Positions 44,946 through 58,783 are shown, counted from the stretch's first letter. The stretch: 64,000 bases of DNA from Aegilops tauschii subsp. strangulata (GCF_002575655.3 NC_053039.3:45695290-45759289), one strand, 5' to 3'. Translations and numbers: made by a program. The notes: generated by a model not told the origin, from the letters alone.

Positions 44946-47900
44946 TCATATTGTGGGTCTCATACCCATCTCCCTCGTTGCATTATCTATCACATGACGT
45001 GATAGACCCTTAGTGAAAAGATCTGCCAGATTTTTAAACGTTTGGATATAATCCAATGCAATAACTCCAGAGTTTCTCATTTTTCTGACAGACTTTAACC
45101 TTCTCTGAACGTGTCTTGATGACTTCATGTTATCCTTTGAGCTGTTCACTTTCGTGATCACAGTTTGATTGTCGCAGTTCATGAGGATACCCGGTACAGG
45201 TTTCTCAACAACCGGCAAGTCATTCAAGAGCCGACGAAGCCAATCTGCTTCGACCGTAGCTGTATCTAGTGCTGTGAGTTCTGCTTCCATTGTTGACCTC
45301 GTTAAGATGGTCTGCTTGCAAGACTTCCAAGAAACAGCGCCACCTCCATGAGTGAATACATATCCGCTCGTGGCCTTTATGTCATCAGCATCTGAGATCC
45401 AGTTTGAGTCACTATACCCTTCAAGCACCTTTGGGTGCCCAGTGTAGTGAATTCCATAATTCGCAGTGCATTTCAAATAATGCAAAACTCTCTCTAGAGC
45501 TCTCCAATGCACATCTCCTGGTTTTGAGACAAACCGACTTAGTTTGCTAACAGCAAAAGAGATGTCAGGTCTTGTAGCACTGGCTAAGTACATGAGCGAG
45601 CCAATAATCTGAGAATATTTCAATTGGTCTCTAGAAATTCTTCGATTCTTTCGAAGCAACACACTAGCATCATATGGTGTTGGAGAGGGCTTGCAGTCAC
45701 TGTAGCCAAAGCGACTCAAGATCTTTTCCACATAGTGAGATTGAAGCAATGTAATCCCACCATCATCGTCTCTCAACAACTTGATGTTCATAATGACATC
45801 AGCCACTCCTAAATCCTTCATCTCAAAACAGCGAGATAGGAAATCCTTGACCTCCTTAATAACATTCAGATTTGTTTCGAAAATCAGTATGTCATCAACA
45901 TACAAGCAAAGGATAACTCCCTCGCCCCCACCATGGCGATAGTACACACATTTGTCAGCTTCGTTCACAACAAAGCCTGCAGCTGTTAAAGTTCTTTCAA
46001 ACTTCTCATGCCACTGTTTGGGTGCTTGCTTGAGTCCATACAAAGACTTCAGCAACTTGCACACTTTCCCTTCCTGACCATCTATTACAAACCCACCTGG
46101 TTGTTCCATATAAATTTCCTCGTCCAACTCTCCATTTAGGAAAGCAGTCTTAACATCCATTTGATGAACGAGAAGACCATGTGAGGCAGCTAGTGAAACT
46201 AGAACTCGAATAGTGGTCAGTTGAGCCATAGGTGAGTAAGTATCAAAGAAGTCTTCACCTTCCTTTTGGGTATAACCTTTAGACACGAGCCGAGCCTTGT
46301 ACTTTTCAATAGTACCATCAGGCCTAAGCTTCTTCTTGAATACCCATTTGCATCCTATAGGTTTGCACCCATAAGGACGATCAGTTATCTCCCAAGTTTC
46401 ATTCGCCAAGATGGAATCCATCTCGCTACGAACAGCTTCCTTCCAGTAGTCAGCATCTTCAGATGCATATGCCTTTGAAATAGAACTGGGAGTGTCATCT
46501 ATGAGATACACAAGAAAATCATCACCAAAGGACTTTGTAGTCCTTTGTCTCTTGCTCCTAGTAGGAACTTCATTGTTCTCCTCCACAGGACATTCAAAGT
46601 GTTCCATCAAAATGGCAGGTTCAGTAATTGTAACTGGTTCCTGATTCGATGAACTAGGCATCTCCTGATTAGATGAGGTAGCCATATCCTTCATGGGAAA
46701 GATATCTTCAAAAAAAGTCGCATCATTCGACTCCATGATCGTACCGACATGCATGTCAGGTACCTCAAATTTTACAACCAAGAATATATAACCAATGCTA
46801 TGAAAAGCATATCCCAGGAAAACACAATCCACAGTCTTTGGTCCCAGCTTCCGCTTCTTTGGAATTGGCACATTGACTTTCGCCAAACAACCCCAGGTTC
46901 GTAGATAAGAGAGCTTTAACCTTTTCTTCTCCCATTCTTCAAATGGAGTTATCTCTTTGTTCTTTGTGGGAACTCGGTTTAGGACATGACATGCAGTCAA
47001 TATCGCCTCCCCCACCATGCCTTGGAGAGACCCGATGTGTCTAACATGGCGTTAACCAAATCAGTTAGAGTACAGTTCTTTCTTTCGGCCACCCCATTTG
47101 ACTAAGGTGAATAGGGAGGCGTCCTCTCATGGATTATACCATGTTCCGCACAAAAGGAATCAAATTCATTTGAGAAATAGTCTCCACCACGATCGGACCT
47201 AAGCCTCTTGATCTTTCGATCAAGTTGGTTTTTCGCTTCAGCTTTATAGACCTTGAAATAGTTCGAAGCCTCATCCTTAGATTTCAAAAGATACACATGA
47301 CAGTATCTATTGGAGTCATCAATTAACGTCATAAAATACTTCTTAACACCTTTTGTCAAAACACCATTCATTTCACATAGATCTGAATGTATGAGTTCTA
47401 GTGGTGCAAGATTTCTCGTTTCCGCAGTCACATGAGACTTACGAGGTTGCTTAGCTTGCACACACACTTGACACTTAGATCCCTTGACATTGGTGAAACT
47501 AGGGATTAAATTCAACTTTGCTAACCGCGTCATGCAACCAAAGTTAACATGACAAAGACATGAATGCCACACATTTGATCCACTATTATTGCAAACATGA
47601 TTAACAACTTTATTGCAAACATCTGACAAGGATAAACGAAACAGGCCTCCTGACTCATAGCCTTTACAGACAAAGGTTCCATACTTGGATATCACAAATT
47701 TATTCGACTCAAAGGCAAGCTTGTAGCCATCTCTACACACAAGAGATCCGCTAACAAGATTTTTGTTGACGGAGGGGACATAATGCATGTTCTTCAGCCG
47801 TACGATCTTCTCCGAAGTAAACTTCAGATCGACCGTGCCAACACCATGAACAGAAGCACTTGAACCGTTGCCCATCAGCACGGTTGAAGTCCCTGCGGTC

Positions 47901-48103
47901 TGATAAGACGAAAACATGGAAATATCACCGCATACATGCACATTAGCACCCGTGTCAAACAACCAATCAGGAGAATGACATACTGAAAGAATACTGGGAA
48001 ATATACCATACCCAGCATCCTTCATGTCAGTGTCTCCAATGACAACATTAACGGTCTTGCCGCCTTTCCCAGGATGATGCTTGTCATAGCGATTAGGGCA
48101 ACT
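44946..48103 (-). pseudogene. Copia pol: protease, integrase, RT, RNase H, two lesions
   Basis: The first part (48103-47102) carries the aspartic protease DTGA motif, the GAG-pre-integrase/zinc region ending KCQVC, and the integrase core (HSDLCEMNG, LIDDSNRY, RSDRGGDYFSNEF). A TAG where the family has Gln (PPYSP then stop then SNGVAERKN) ends it at ~47102. A one-base loss in a G run (~47017-47030) shifts the frame. The second part (47018-44946, 690 codons open) has the RT catalytic DVKTAFLNGEL and YVDD motifs and the RNase H SRSTMEAEL-like block (here TRSTMEAEL). Only two point lesions separate it from an intact polyprotein, so decay is slight. Confidence 0.88.
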
Positions 48104-48636
48104 AGGCACTACTAGGGAAACCTTATACACAGAACTTTAGTGGTAGCGCATGTCAAAAAAGCACGCTGGTGCTAAGTAGCAGCAGCGCGCCACTGTAAAC
48201 GGCGCTATAGATACAATTGTAGCAGTAGCGCGCCTGAAGATAAAAGCGCTGCTACTAAAATTCCCACGGCTTAGCCGATAGGCTACACATAGTAGTAGCG
48301 ATCTACGTAGAACCGCACTACCGCTACTTGCTTTGTAGCAGCGCATTTACGATGCAATGCGCTACTGCTAAAGGAAATAAAATTAAATGGAAAGCAAATA
48401 GAAAAGTAAATGAAAATGAAAGAAATAGAAAAAGGTGAAAGGAAAAAAATAAAATGTGAAGAAAAATAAATGAAAAAGGGGAAAAAAGAGAAAGGAATAG
48501 CAGTAGCGCGTATCGAGGAAAACGTTGTAGCTAGCATAGCATTAGCACGTTTCCTGGAACGCACTACTGCTACTTCTGACTTAACCGCGCGGTCGTTCTT
48601 CCCCACGGCCACTTGCCCCAAATCAAACTCCTCCCG

Positions 48637-49693
48637 ATGTCGCCGCCGCCGTCGACCGTCGGCCGCCGCGCGCTCTCCCGTCGCTCTCCGCACACCCTCG
48701 ACGCCGCCCCCGACCCCGGATTCGACGCCGCCCCCGACCCCGACCTCGACGCCGCCCTCCGCCGCGCGCCCGAGCCCCGACCCCGACCTCGACGCCGCCT
48801 ACCCCTCTCTCGCCGCAGGCACCCGAGGTGAGCACGCCTGCTCCTCCCCCTCCCCTACCTCTGCCTAGATAGGGTTCTTCAAATTTTAGTTGCATCAAAT
48901 TAGATAGGGTTCATCTATGGGTCGAAATGAATCGGATACGGATGCGGCTGGGATGTTTTCTTAGATGATGTTTTCTTAGATGATGAATAAACACTATTGT
49001 AATGCATAATAAAACGAGTAAAATTTGACCACTTATTTCACTTTTAAGTTGGATAATTGGAATATCCGCTACCACTTTCCACCCCTAGGTTCATCAAATT
49101 AGATGGTAATTAGGGCAATAGTTCCTAGGTACTAATTAGTTAGTAAGAACTAGGTACTAATTAGGTACTAGTTTATTTTTATTTATAGTAAGTTTATTTT
49201 TAGTAAGAACTAGTTGAATTAATAGAACTAGTTAGTAAGAACTTGTTATTATTTTTTTAGTTAAAGCAATTTTTCCCGCATCGACGTCGACGATGCCTAC
49301 CCCGCATCCTCGTCGTCGAGTCAGCGGAGGACACCTGCGTCACCAGATGGGCCATGTCCGGGACTGGGCCCCGCCGGGGTGGTACTGGGAGGCGTACCTA
49401 TCAGGGGGCGCAGGTTGGTGAGGAGCCAGCCTGTCGTTGACCCGAACCTTCTTTGGTGGCGGTCGCGTGGGCCAGTGACGGTCCAAAGGCTCGAGGACCC
49501 CGCGGAGGTGGTGCGTCACCGTGTCAGTGAGGAGGACGCACATGTCCGTCGCTACTTGATTGCGTTGGAGCACAGGTTCTCCAATACGTGGTAGGTTCTC
49601 CAGGGATCTCACTGGAGATATGATCCTGTGATGGTTCCTTCTCTGTGGGTGTCCACCGCCCGCGCCGATACCCATCGTGCGCTAGCGTTTTAG
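48637..49693 (+). pseudogene. CACTA-borne gene 1, nonsense and frameshift
   Basis: Exon 1 is 48637-48827 (MSPPPSTVGRRALS, then Asp/Pro- and Arg/Pro-rich low-complexity repeats), ending at a consensus donor CGAG|GTGAGC. A later exon (~49280-49693) encodes RRLVRSQPVVDPNLLWWRS, then VTVQRLEDPAEVVRHRVS and LIALEHRFSNTW. An in-frame TAG (49592-49594) follows, after which the same frame continues VLQGSHWRYDPVMVPSLWVS to a TAG at 49691. Upstream, the W-rich DWAPPGWYWEAYLSGG sense is in a different frame, implying a 1-bp indel near 49400. The W-rich protein type recurs in Triticeae CACTA elements as far as I recall; its function is unknown. Confidence 0.5.
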
Positions 49694-50147
49694 TTTTATT
49701 AGTGATGTTATATGTATGATACTATTCGGGTTGTATTAGTGACAATATTCGACGATGTACGGACGCATGAGATGATTTACATTTGCTTATTGAATGCATG
49801 CTAATTTGAATGCATGCTAATATGAGTCCTATAAGATATTTTGAAATGTATATCTTGTGTTGCTCAAATAGGATATGTGCGTGCCCAAGTGGCCGGTCAT
49901 TTTTGCAGGTTACACCTCCGAGTGGCCTATGTTTTACCGGAGTGTTGATTCATTTCCGTTCCGGCAAATTTCAGGCGCTCGATATGTCCTATTTTAGCAA
50001 AGGTCATGCCGGATTTTTCCGTGAATTTTGGCATGACTTGTGCCAGAATATGTAGGAAATATCGAGTGCCCCGGATTTGTGTGTTGAGTATCCTGGTAGT
50101 TGTCTTCGATCGATTTTCAATTAATGTTTCAACTATGAACATAGGAA
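49694..50147. other. Inter-gene spacer within CACTA
   Basis: AT-rich with two GCATGCTAATTTGAATGC-like repeats at ~49795. It ends at the acceptor ATAG before the ATG at 50148. A consecutive open stretch at 49810-50055 has no recognisable content. Confidence 0.4.
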
Positions 50148-51109
50148 ATGTCTGATGACGAAAAGGATTTCGATATTTGCAAATACTGAGAAGACGAGCG
50201 CGGCCTGTGTGACGGAATCTTCCTAGATGATGATAGGCGCTTCAGCATCAAGCTGGACGAGAACTTCGAAGTGGATACAGTAAGTCACAACGACAACTCT
50301 TTTTTCGTAATTAAGCATGACATCTGCTTCATTTGCTTCAACTTATAATTTATTTATTTTACTATTCTACTAGCGTATCCCCTGCCATGCAAGAGTTTTT
50401 GTATTGGATAAGATAGGTTTCAGTCGTACTATGGAGGTAAAGAAAGTTTACTTGAAGACCGAGCATGGTTGTATTTTCCATGCAAAATTATACAACGCAG
50501 ACGACTACACCTATTTTGGATGCAAAACTTGGCCAGCACTATGCAAGACTTATGCATTTAAGCCTGATATGGTTATCACCTTTGATATTCGTCCGAAATA
50601 TGATATTGAAGGTAATATCGACATCTGGGTCGATGTGCAGACGCCTCCAGTTATACCATTATGTGAGTTTCTCAACCATATTTATGTCTTTGACATTGTT
50701 TATTCAAAAATATTTGACAACTAATTTCTATTGTCAGCTTATTTCCGTTCAAGCAAACATGTCCAGCGCTTGGTAGACATGACCTACTACTGTCCCGGGG
50801 ATGAACTAAACTGCGAGGAGATAAGTCATTATGTTTCATGGCTTGAGGATCTTCGTACTGTCAAGACAAATTTTCTTCCTGCACTTAGAAATGTTAGTAC
50901 TGAAAACGTGCGACCAATTGTGTTCGTACTGAACTACGGTCACATCTATTTAGGAAAGATGGTAAGATTTTTACTATTTGTAATCAGTGCATCTTTTGCA
51001 TACATTATTTTTAAGCTAAACTTCATTGCTAAGTATGTTACTATACGATGTTCTTCAACAGGGACTCCCGATGAATGTTGTGCCTCATGGGATCGAGACT
51101 AAAGGTACC

Positions 51110-52793
51110 TGATACGTCTCCAATGTATCTATAATTTATGAAGCATTCATGCTATTATATTATCTGTTTTGGATGTTTACGGGCTTTATTATACACTTTT
51201 ATATTATTTTTGGGACTAACCTATTAACCGGAGGCCCAGCCCATATTGCTGTTTTCTTGCCTATTTCAGTGTTTCGAAGAAAAGGAATATCAAACGAAGT
51301 CCAAACGGAATGAAACCTTTGGGAGCGTGATTTTTGGAACGAACGTGATCCAGGAGACTTGGAGTTGAAGTCAAGGAAGCTTCGAGGTGGCCACGAGGGT
51401 GGGGCACGCCCCCCCTACTGGGCGCGCCCCCTGTCTCGTGGGCCCCTCGTGGCTCCCCTGACCGACTTCTTTCGCCTATATATGTCCATATACCCTAAAA
51501 ACATTGGAGAGAACAATAGATCGGGAGTTCCACCGCCGCAAGCCTCTGTAGCCACCAAAAACCAATCGGGACCCTGTTCCGGCACCCTGCCGGAGGGGGG
51601 ATCCCTCACCGGTGGCCATCCTCATCATCCCGGTGCTCTCCATGACGAGGAGGGAGTAGTTCACCCTCGGGGCTGAGGGTATGTACCAGTAGCTATGTGT
51701 TTGATCTCTCTCTCTCTCTCGTGTTCTTGAGGTGGTACGATCTTGATGTATCGTGAGCTTTGCTATTATAGTTGGATCTTATGATGTTTCTCCCCCTCTA
51801 CTCTCTTCTAATGAATTGAGTTCTCCCTTTGAAGTTATCTTATCGGATTGAGTCTTTAAGGATTTGAGAACACTTGATGTATGTCTGGCCGTGCTTATCT
51901 GTGGTGACAATGGGATATCACGTGATCCACTTGATGTATGTTTTGGTGATCAACTTGCGGGTTCCGCCCATGAACCTATGCATAGGGGTTGGCACATGTT
52001 TTCGTCTTGACTCTCCGGTAGAAACTTTGGGGCACTCTTTGAAGTAGTTTGTGTTGGTTGAATAGATGAATCTGAGATTGTGTGATGCATATCGTATAAT
52101 CATGCCCACGGATACTTGAGGTGACAATAGAGTATCTAGGTGACATTAGGGTTTTGGTTGATTTGTGTCTTAAGGTGTTATTCTAGTACGAACTCTATGA
52201 TAGATTGAACGGAAAGAATAGCTTCGTGTTATTTTACTACGGACTCTTGAATAGATCGAGCAGAAAGAATAACTTTGAGGTGGTTTCGTACCCTACCATA
52301 ATCTCTTCGTTTGTTCTCCGCTATTAGTGACTTTGGAGTGACTTTTTGTTGCATGTTGAGGGATAGTTATATGATCCAATTATGTTATTATTGTTGAGAG
52401 AACTTGCACTAGTGAAAGTATGAACCCTAGGCCTTGTTTCCTACCATTGAAATACCGTTTACGCTCACTTTTATCATTAGTTGCCTTGCTGTTTTTATAT
52501 TTTCAGATTACAAATACTCATATCTACTATCCATATTGCACTTGTATCACCATCTCTTCACCGAACTAGTGCACCTATACAATTTACCATTGTATTGGGT
52601 GTGTTGGGGACACAAGAGATTCTTTGTTATTTGGTTGCAGGGTTGTTTGGGAGAGACCATCTTCATCCTACGCCTCCCGCAGATTGATAAACCTTAGGTC
52701 ATCCACTTGAGGGAAATTTTCTACTGTCCTACAAACCTCTGCACTTGGAGGCCCAACAACGTCTACACGAAGAAGGTTGTGTAGTATACATCA
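51110..52793 (+). repeat. 5' LTR of non-autonomous element (1684 bp)
   Basis: Includes a (CT)n tract near 51700. Its partner is 57179-58783. Confidence 0.92.
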
Positions 52794-52980
52794 AGCTCTT
52801 TTTTGGCGCTGTTGCCGGGGAGGCTAGGTAAGCGGCACTCACACCCCGTCAACTAAGCTCTTTTCTGGCGCCGTTGCCGGGGAGGTGAGTGCTTGAAGGT
52901 ATATCTTTAGATCTTGTAATCGAATCTTTTAGTTTCTTGTTTTATCACTAGTTTAGTCTATAAAAGAAAATTACAAAAAA

Positions 52981-53867
52981 ATGGAATTGAGTTTGTCTCA
53001 TACGCTTCATCTTTTTAATATATTTCGTGAGAATGATGGGAAGGAAAATTGTGCTCAATTGCTAGAGGAAGAATGCATTAAAATGTTTGGCACTAAATAT
53101 TTGAATGATGAGCATGATTGCAATGTTGTTAGTATGAATTCCTTGAATACCCATGATGCTAATGATATGCAAAGCCACAAGCTTGGGGAAGCTATGTTTG
53201 ATGAAGATGATATTTTTTGTCCCCCAAGTTTTGATGAGCAAATTATTATGATGAAAGCATGCCTCCTATTTATGATGATTATATTGATGAAAGTGGATTT
53301 GGAGAGGTCATGACTTTATTTAGTGATGATTCCACTATTTCGGAAGAGGTTCCAATTGATTATGAGAATAAAGTTGCTATCTATGATGATTATTGTGATG
53401 ACTTGTATGCTATAAAGAATAAAGATAACCATGAAACTTGTCATCATGATTTTAATTTTCAATTGGATTATGCTTCACATGATAGTTATTTTGTTAAGTT
53501 TGCTCCCACTACTATTCATGAGAAGAAATTTGCTTATGTGGAGAGTAATAAAATTTCTATGCTTTTGCATCATGAAAATAATGCTTTATGTGCTGGTTAT
53601 ATTGTTGAATTCATTCAGGATGCTACTGAAAATTATTATGAGGGAGGAACATATGCTTGTAGGAATTGCAATAATATCAAGTTTCCCCTCTATGTGTTGA
53701 AAATCTTGAAGATTTGCTTGTTTTACCTTCCTATGCTAGTTGATTATTGTTCCCATAAGTTGTTTGCTCACAAAATACCTAGGCATAGGAAGTGGGTTAG
53801 ACTTAAATGTGTTAGTAATATGCTTCATGATGCTCTCTTTATGTTTCAATTCTTATTTCTTATGTGA
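52981..53867 (+). pseudogene. Acidic ORF of non-autonomous LTR element, one frameshift
   Basis: The ATG at 52981 opens MELSLSHTLHLFNIF, then an Asp/Glu-rich chain to PSFDEQI. Near 53235-53258 the sense moves by one base to MPPIYDDYIDESGFGE and continues, with CHHDFNFQLDY, KKFAYVESNKIS and CSHKLFAHKIPRHRKWVRL, to a stop at 53865-53867. Together ~290 codons. The same protein type is found in many Triticeae copies of this element class as I recall, in the place where gag would be, but it has no recognisable zinc knuckle or capsid motif. Function unknown. Confidence 0.6.
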
Positions 53868-56800
53868 GCATCATTGAAATCATCATGCCTAGCTAGGGGC
53901 GTTAAACGATAGCGCTTGTTGGGAGGCAACCCAAATTTATTTTAGTTTTTTTTGCTTTTTGTTCCTGTTAGTAATGAATAAATCATCTAGCCTCTGGTTA
54001 TATGTGGTTTTATGTTTTAATTAGTGTTTGTGCCAAGTAAGACCTATAGGATCTTCTTGGATGATAATTATTTGATCTTGCTGAAAAAGACAGAAACTTT
54101 CTGCTCACGAAAACAATTGTTAAAAATCACCAGAAAGTGATAAATACTGATTCCAATTGCAGTAGATCAATAATCAAATTATCTAGGTTGTCCTATTTTG
54201 GCAGATTTTTCTGAGTTCCAGAAGTTTGCGTTTGATACAGATTACTACAGACTGTTCTATTTTTGACAGATTCTGTTTCCTATGTGTTGTTTTCTTATTT
54301 TGATGAATCTATGAGTAGTATCGGAGGGTATGAACCATAGAGAAGTTGGAATATAGTAGATATAACACCAATATGAATTTAGAACGAGCTCACAACAGTA
54401 CCTAAGTGGTGGTTTTATTTTATTATACTAACGGAGCTTACGAGTTTTCTGTTGAGTTTTGTGTTGTGAAGTTTTCAAGTTTTGGGTAAAGATTTGATGG
54501 ACTATGGAATAAGGAGTGGCAAGATCCTAAGCTTGGGGATGATGAAAGGCACCCCAAGGTAATATTCAAGGACACCAAAAAGCCAAAGCTTGGGGATGCC
54601 CCCGGAAGGCATCCCCTCTTTCGTCTTCGTCCATCGGTAACTTTACTTGGAGCTATATTTTTATTCACCACATGATATGTGTTTTGCTTGGAGCGTCATT
54701 TTTATTTTGTTGGTATTTGCTTGATGTTATTTAGAATAATGTTTTGCATCTCTAGTTTCAATAAAAATTTCAAGGATAGCCTTTACCATGCTTATTTTAG
54801 CAAGTCTACATGTTGCTGTTTGAAAACAGAAAGTTTATCGCTGTTGCAAAAATTCCCTAGAAAAGTCAGAATGTGATAAAATGTTGAAACCTTTTGCATA
54901 ATAATATCTGATAAATTTACTTTAGTGGGAATTTTCTCTCATAATTTTTGGAGTTAGGGAAGTATGATGAATCTTGCATTCTTTACAGATTGTACTGTTT
55001 TGGCAGATTGCTGTTAGGTTTGCATTGTTTGCATATGTTTGCTTGTTTAATGATTCTATTTGAGGATAGGAGTATTAAATATGCGGAAACATTTAGTATG
55101 CAATGTTGAATAATAATTTTAGTGATTGCTACAGTAGAGTATCATAAGGTTTTTGCATTGGTTTATACTAACTTATCTCACGAGTCCTTGTTGAGTTTTG
55201 TGTGGATGAAGCTTTTGAGATTTAGGGAGACTGTGATATAAAAGGAATTAAGGAGACACAAAAGTTCAAGCTTGGGGTTGCCCAAGGCACCCCAAGATAA
55301 TATTTCAAGAAGTCTCAAGCATCTAAGCTTGGGGATGCCCCGTTAGGCATCCCACCTTTCTTCTTCAACAATTATCGGTTAGTATCGGTTGAGCCTAAGT
55401 TTTTGCTTCTTCACATGAGTTGTGCTATCCTTGCAATGTCATTTTATTTTGTTTTGCTTGCTGTTTGAATAAAATACCAAGATCTGAAATTCTTAAATGA
55501 GAGAGAGTCTTCACATAGTTACATAATTATTTAACTACTCATTGATCTTCACTTATATCTTTTTGGAGTAGTTTGTCATTTACTCGTGTGCTTCACTTAT
55601 ATCCTATGAGTAAATGGTTGAATGATTTGGATGTCATAAATCTGAAATTATATATGTTACATTTGCTTATCCCATGGGGAGTAATGACTTCACATCTAAG
55701 AAGTAGAGGTAGTAAATTTATTGAAGGTTAGCAAGCATTGTATTGGTCACTTGAACAATTCATGAAAGAATATTGAAGGAAGATAAATTTCATATATAAA
55801 TATACTATCTTAGACATCTTCTATGATTGTGAGCCCCATTAATTATTTTCAAACCTGAGCAAATTAGTTGAAATTGGACAAGGAAGACAACGTAATGAGT
55901 TATGCTTGGGTATATTTGCATACAAGTTATATTGTTATGGATCCTCTAACATGTGGTGCTTGCTATTTAGAATCTTTTGCTAGCCTAAATATCTGTACTA
56001 AGCGGGAATACTGCTTGTGCATCCAAATTCCTTGAACCAAGTTTCTTCCATGAGTGTCCACCATACCTACCTATATGCGGTATTTACCTGCCGTTCCAAG
56101 TAAATTTGCATGTGCCAAACTCTAAACCTTCAAATAATAATCTGTTTTGTATGCCCGAATCGCTCAGTTAGCGACTAGGGGCTGTCAGTATCTTCCATGC
56201 TAGGTGGGTTATTCTCAAGATGAGTGGACTCCGCTCATCAATCACGAGAAAAATGGCCGGTAATCGGGATGCCCAGTCCCATGATCAAAAGATCAAAATC
56301 AAATCAAAAATAATTGCAAACAAAACTCCCCCAGGATTGATGTTAGTTGGAGGCACCCGTTGTTTCGGGCAAGCCATGGATTGATGATTGTTGGTGGAGG
56401 GGGAGTAAAAACTTTACCATTCTGTTTGGAAACCGCCTATAATGTATGTAGTATGGAAGATATTGGGAACTCTTGGTTGTTATGTTGACAATGAGATCAT
56501 ACCTCTCAAAATTATTTTCATCTCTATTTCAAAATCGAGCTCTAGCACCTCTGCAAATCCCTGCTTCCCTCTGCGAAGGGCCTATCTTTTACTTTTATGC
56601 AAGAGTCAGTAGTATTCCTTCTCATTCCTACCTACTCTTTAGTTGGCAAGCATCGTGTGTTGGGGAAAGATCTAAGCATATATGGCCATGCAAATATATT
56701 TGATCATGAATTATTATTGTTGACAATTATCTATATGATAAGTGAGTTGGGAGGCGAAACACTAAGCCCCTATCTTTCTCTGTGTTCGATGGATGCTATT

Positions 56801-57178
56801 TGTTCTAAGAATATGCTTTGAGTGGTAGTAATCATGGAAGACTATATGATAGTTGAGTATGTGGAGTTTGCTAAATCAAACCTCTGACATAGACCCTTCC
56901 TGAAAATAAGATGGATTGTAATTGTTTGATGACTAAGAATGAAGTTTGCTAGTTTTCAAGAAAGTTTATGATCTATGCTTTAACATGTGAATAGCTTGTT
57001 ACTTGATCTTGAGAAGTTTTATGAGATGAACTACTGTTATGACATATAATGATGCTAGAAAAGGTGATTGAAATTATCATTGATCAAACTTATGCACCTG
57101 CTAGCATTCACACTTCATAAATTCTTTCTTTTATCATTTACCTACTCGAGGACGAGCAGGAATTAAGCTTGGGGATGC
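53868..57178 (+). other. Long non-coding interior with repeated polypurine/hairpin motifs
   Basis: No coding signal over 3.3 kb. AGCTTGGGG occurs near 54532, 54588, 55270 and 55326 and at the true polypurine tract (57168). Two copies are followed by an inverted partner: GGGGATGCC/GGCATCCCC at 54592-54616 and GGGGATGCC/GGCATCCC at 55331-55353, and two others by a GGCACCCC partner. The blocks at ~54430-54650 and ~55190-55370 are duplicates of each other (GAGTTTTGTG, then AGCTTGGGG, then GGCACCCCAAG). These may be accessory priming or RNA-structure elements. Confidence 0.55.
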
Positions 57179-58783
57179 TGATACGTCTCCAACGTATCTA
57201 TAATTTATGAAGCATTCATGCTATTATATTATCTGTTTTGGATGTTTACGGGCTTTATTATACACTTTTATATTATTTTTGGGACTAACCTATTAACCGG
57301 AGGCCCAGCCCATATTGCTGTTTTCTTGCCTATTTCAGTGTTTCGAAGAAAAGGAATATCAGACGGAGTCCAAACGGAATGAAACCTTCGGGAGCGTGAT
57401 TTTTGGAACGAACGTGATCCAGGAGACTTGGAGTTGAAGTCAAGGAAGCTTCGAGGTGGCCACGAGGGTGGGGCACACGCCCCCCCTACTGGGCGTGCCC
57501 CCTGTCTCGTGGGCCCCTCGTGGCTCCCCTACCGACTTCTTTCGCCTATATATGTCCATATACCCTAAAAACATCGGAGAGAACAACAGATCGGGAGTTC
57601 CGCCGGTGGCCATCTTCATCATCCCGGCACTCTCCACGATGAGGAGGGAGTAGTTCACCCTCGGGGCTGAGGGTATGTACCAGTAGCTATGTGTTTGATC
57701 TCTCTCTCTCATTTTCTTGAGGTGGTACGATCTTGATGTATCGCGAGCTTTGCTATTATAGTTGGATCTTATGATGTTTCTCCCCCTCTACTCTCTTCTA
57801 ATGAATTGAGTTTTCCCTTTGAAGTTATCTTATCGGATTGAGTCTTTAAGGATTTGAGAACACTTGATGTATGTCTTGTCGTGCTTATCTGTGGTGACAA
57901 TGGGATATCACGTGATCCACTTGATGTATGTTTTGGTGATCAACTTGCGGGTTCCGCCCATGAACCTATGCATAGGGGTTGGCACACGTTTTCGTCTTGA
58001 CTCTCCGGTAGATACTTTGGGGTACTCTTTGAAGTACTTTGTGTTGGTTGAATAGATGAATCTGAGATTGTGTGATGCATATCATATAATCATGCCCACG
58101 GATACTTGAGGTGACAATAGAGTATCTAGGTGACATTAGGGTTTTGGTTGATTTGTGTCTTAAGGTGTTATTCTAGTACGAACTCTATGATAGATTGAAC
58201 GGAAAGAATAGCTTCGTGTTATTTTACTACAGACTCTTGAATAGATCGAGCAGAAAGAATAACTTTGAGGTGGTTTCGTACCCTACCATAATCTCTTCGT
58301 TTGTTCTCCGCTATTAGTGACTTTGGAGTGACTTTTTGTTGCATGTTGAGGGATAGTTATATGATCCAATTATGTTATTATTGTTGAGAGAACTTGCACT
58401 AGTGAAAGTATGAACCCTAGGCCTTGTTTCCTACCATTGCAATACCGTTTACGCTCACTTTTATCATTAGTTGCCTTGCTGTTTTTATATTTTCAGATTA
58501 CAAATACTCATATCTACTATCCATATTGCACTTGTATCACCATCTCTTCACCGAACTAGTGCACCTATACAATTTACCATTGTATTGGGTGTGTTGGGGA
58601 CACAAGAGATTCTTTGTTATTTGGTTGCAGGGTTGTTTGGGAGAGACCATCTTCATCCTACGCCTCCCACAGATTGATAAACCTTAGGTCATCCACTTGA
58701 GGGAAATTTTCTACTGTCCTACAAACCTCTGCACTTGGAGGCCCAACAACGTCTACACGAAGAAGGTTGTGTAGTAGACATCA
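57179..58783 (+). repeat. 3' LTR of non-autonomous element (1605 bp)
   Basis: Preceded by the polypurine tract and followed by the GTACC duplication. Confidence 0.92.

Larger units (their letters stand above)
51110..58783 (+). mobile_element. Non-autonomous LTR retrotransposon (gypsy-type LTR), no pol
   Basis: LTRs 51110-52793 and 57179-58783 start TGATACGTCTCCAA and end ACATCA. TSD GTACC lies at 51105-51109 and 58784-58788. The left LTR has a 78-bp segment (about 51527-51604) absent from the right one. After the left LTR is TTTTGGCGCTGTTGCCGGGG, repeated at ~52860. A polypurine tract AGCTTGGGGATGC ends at 57178. The 4.4-kb interior has one acidic coding region and no protease, integrase, RT or RNase H motifs, so it must move in trans. 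The LTR family is common in Triticeae (Sabrina/WHAM-like from memory, unconfirmed). Roughly 25 substitutions separate the LTRs by eye. Confidence 0.9.

Noticed and set aside
49340..49675. 111-codon minus-strand frame
   Set aside because: Shadow of the W-rich CACTA gene 1 on the plus strand.
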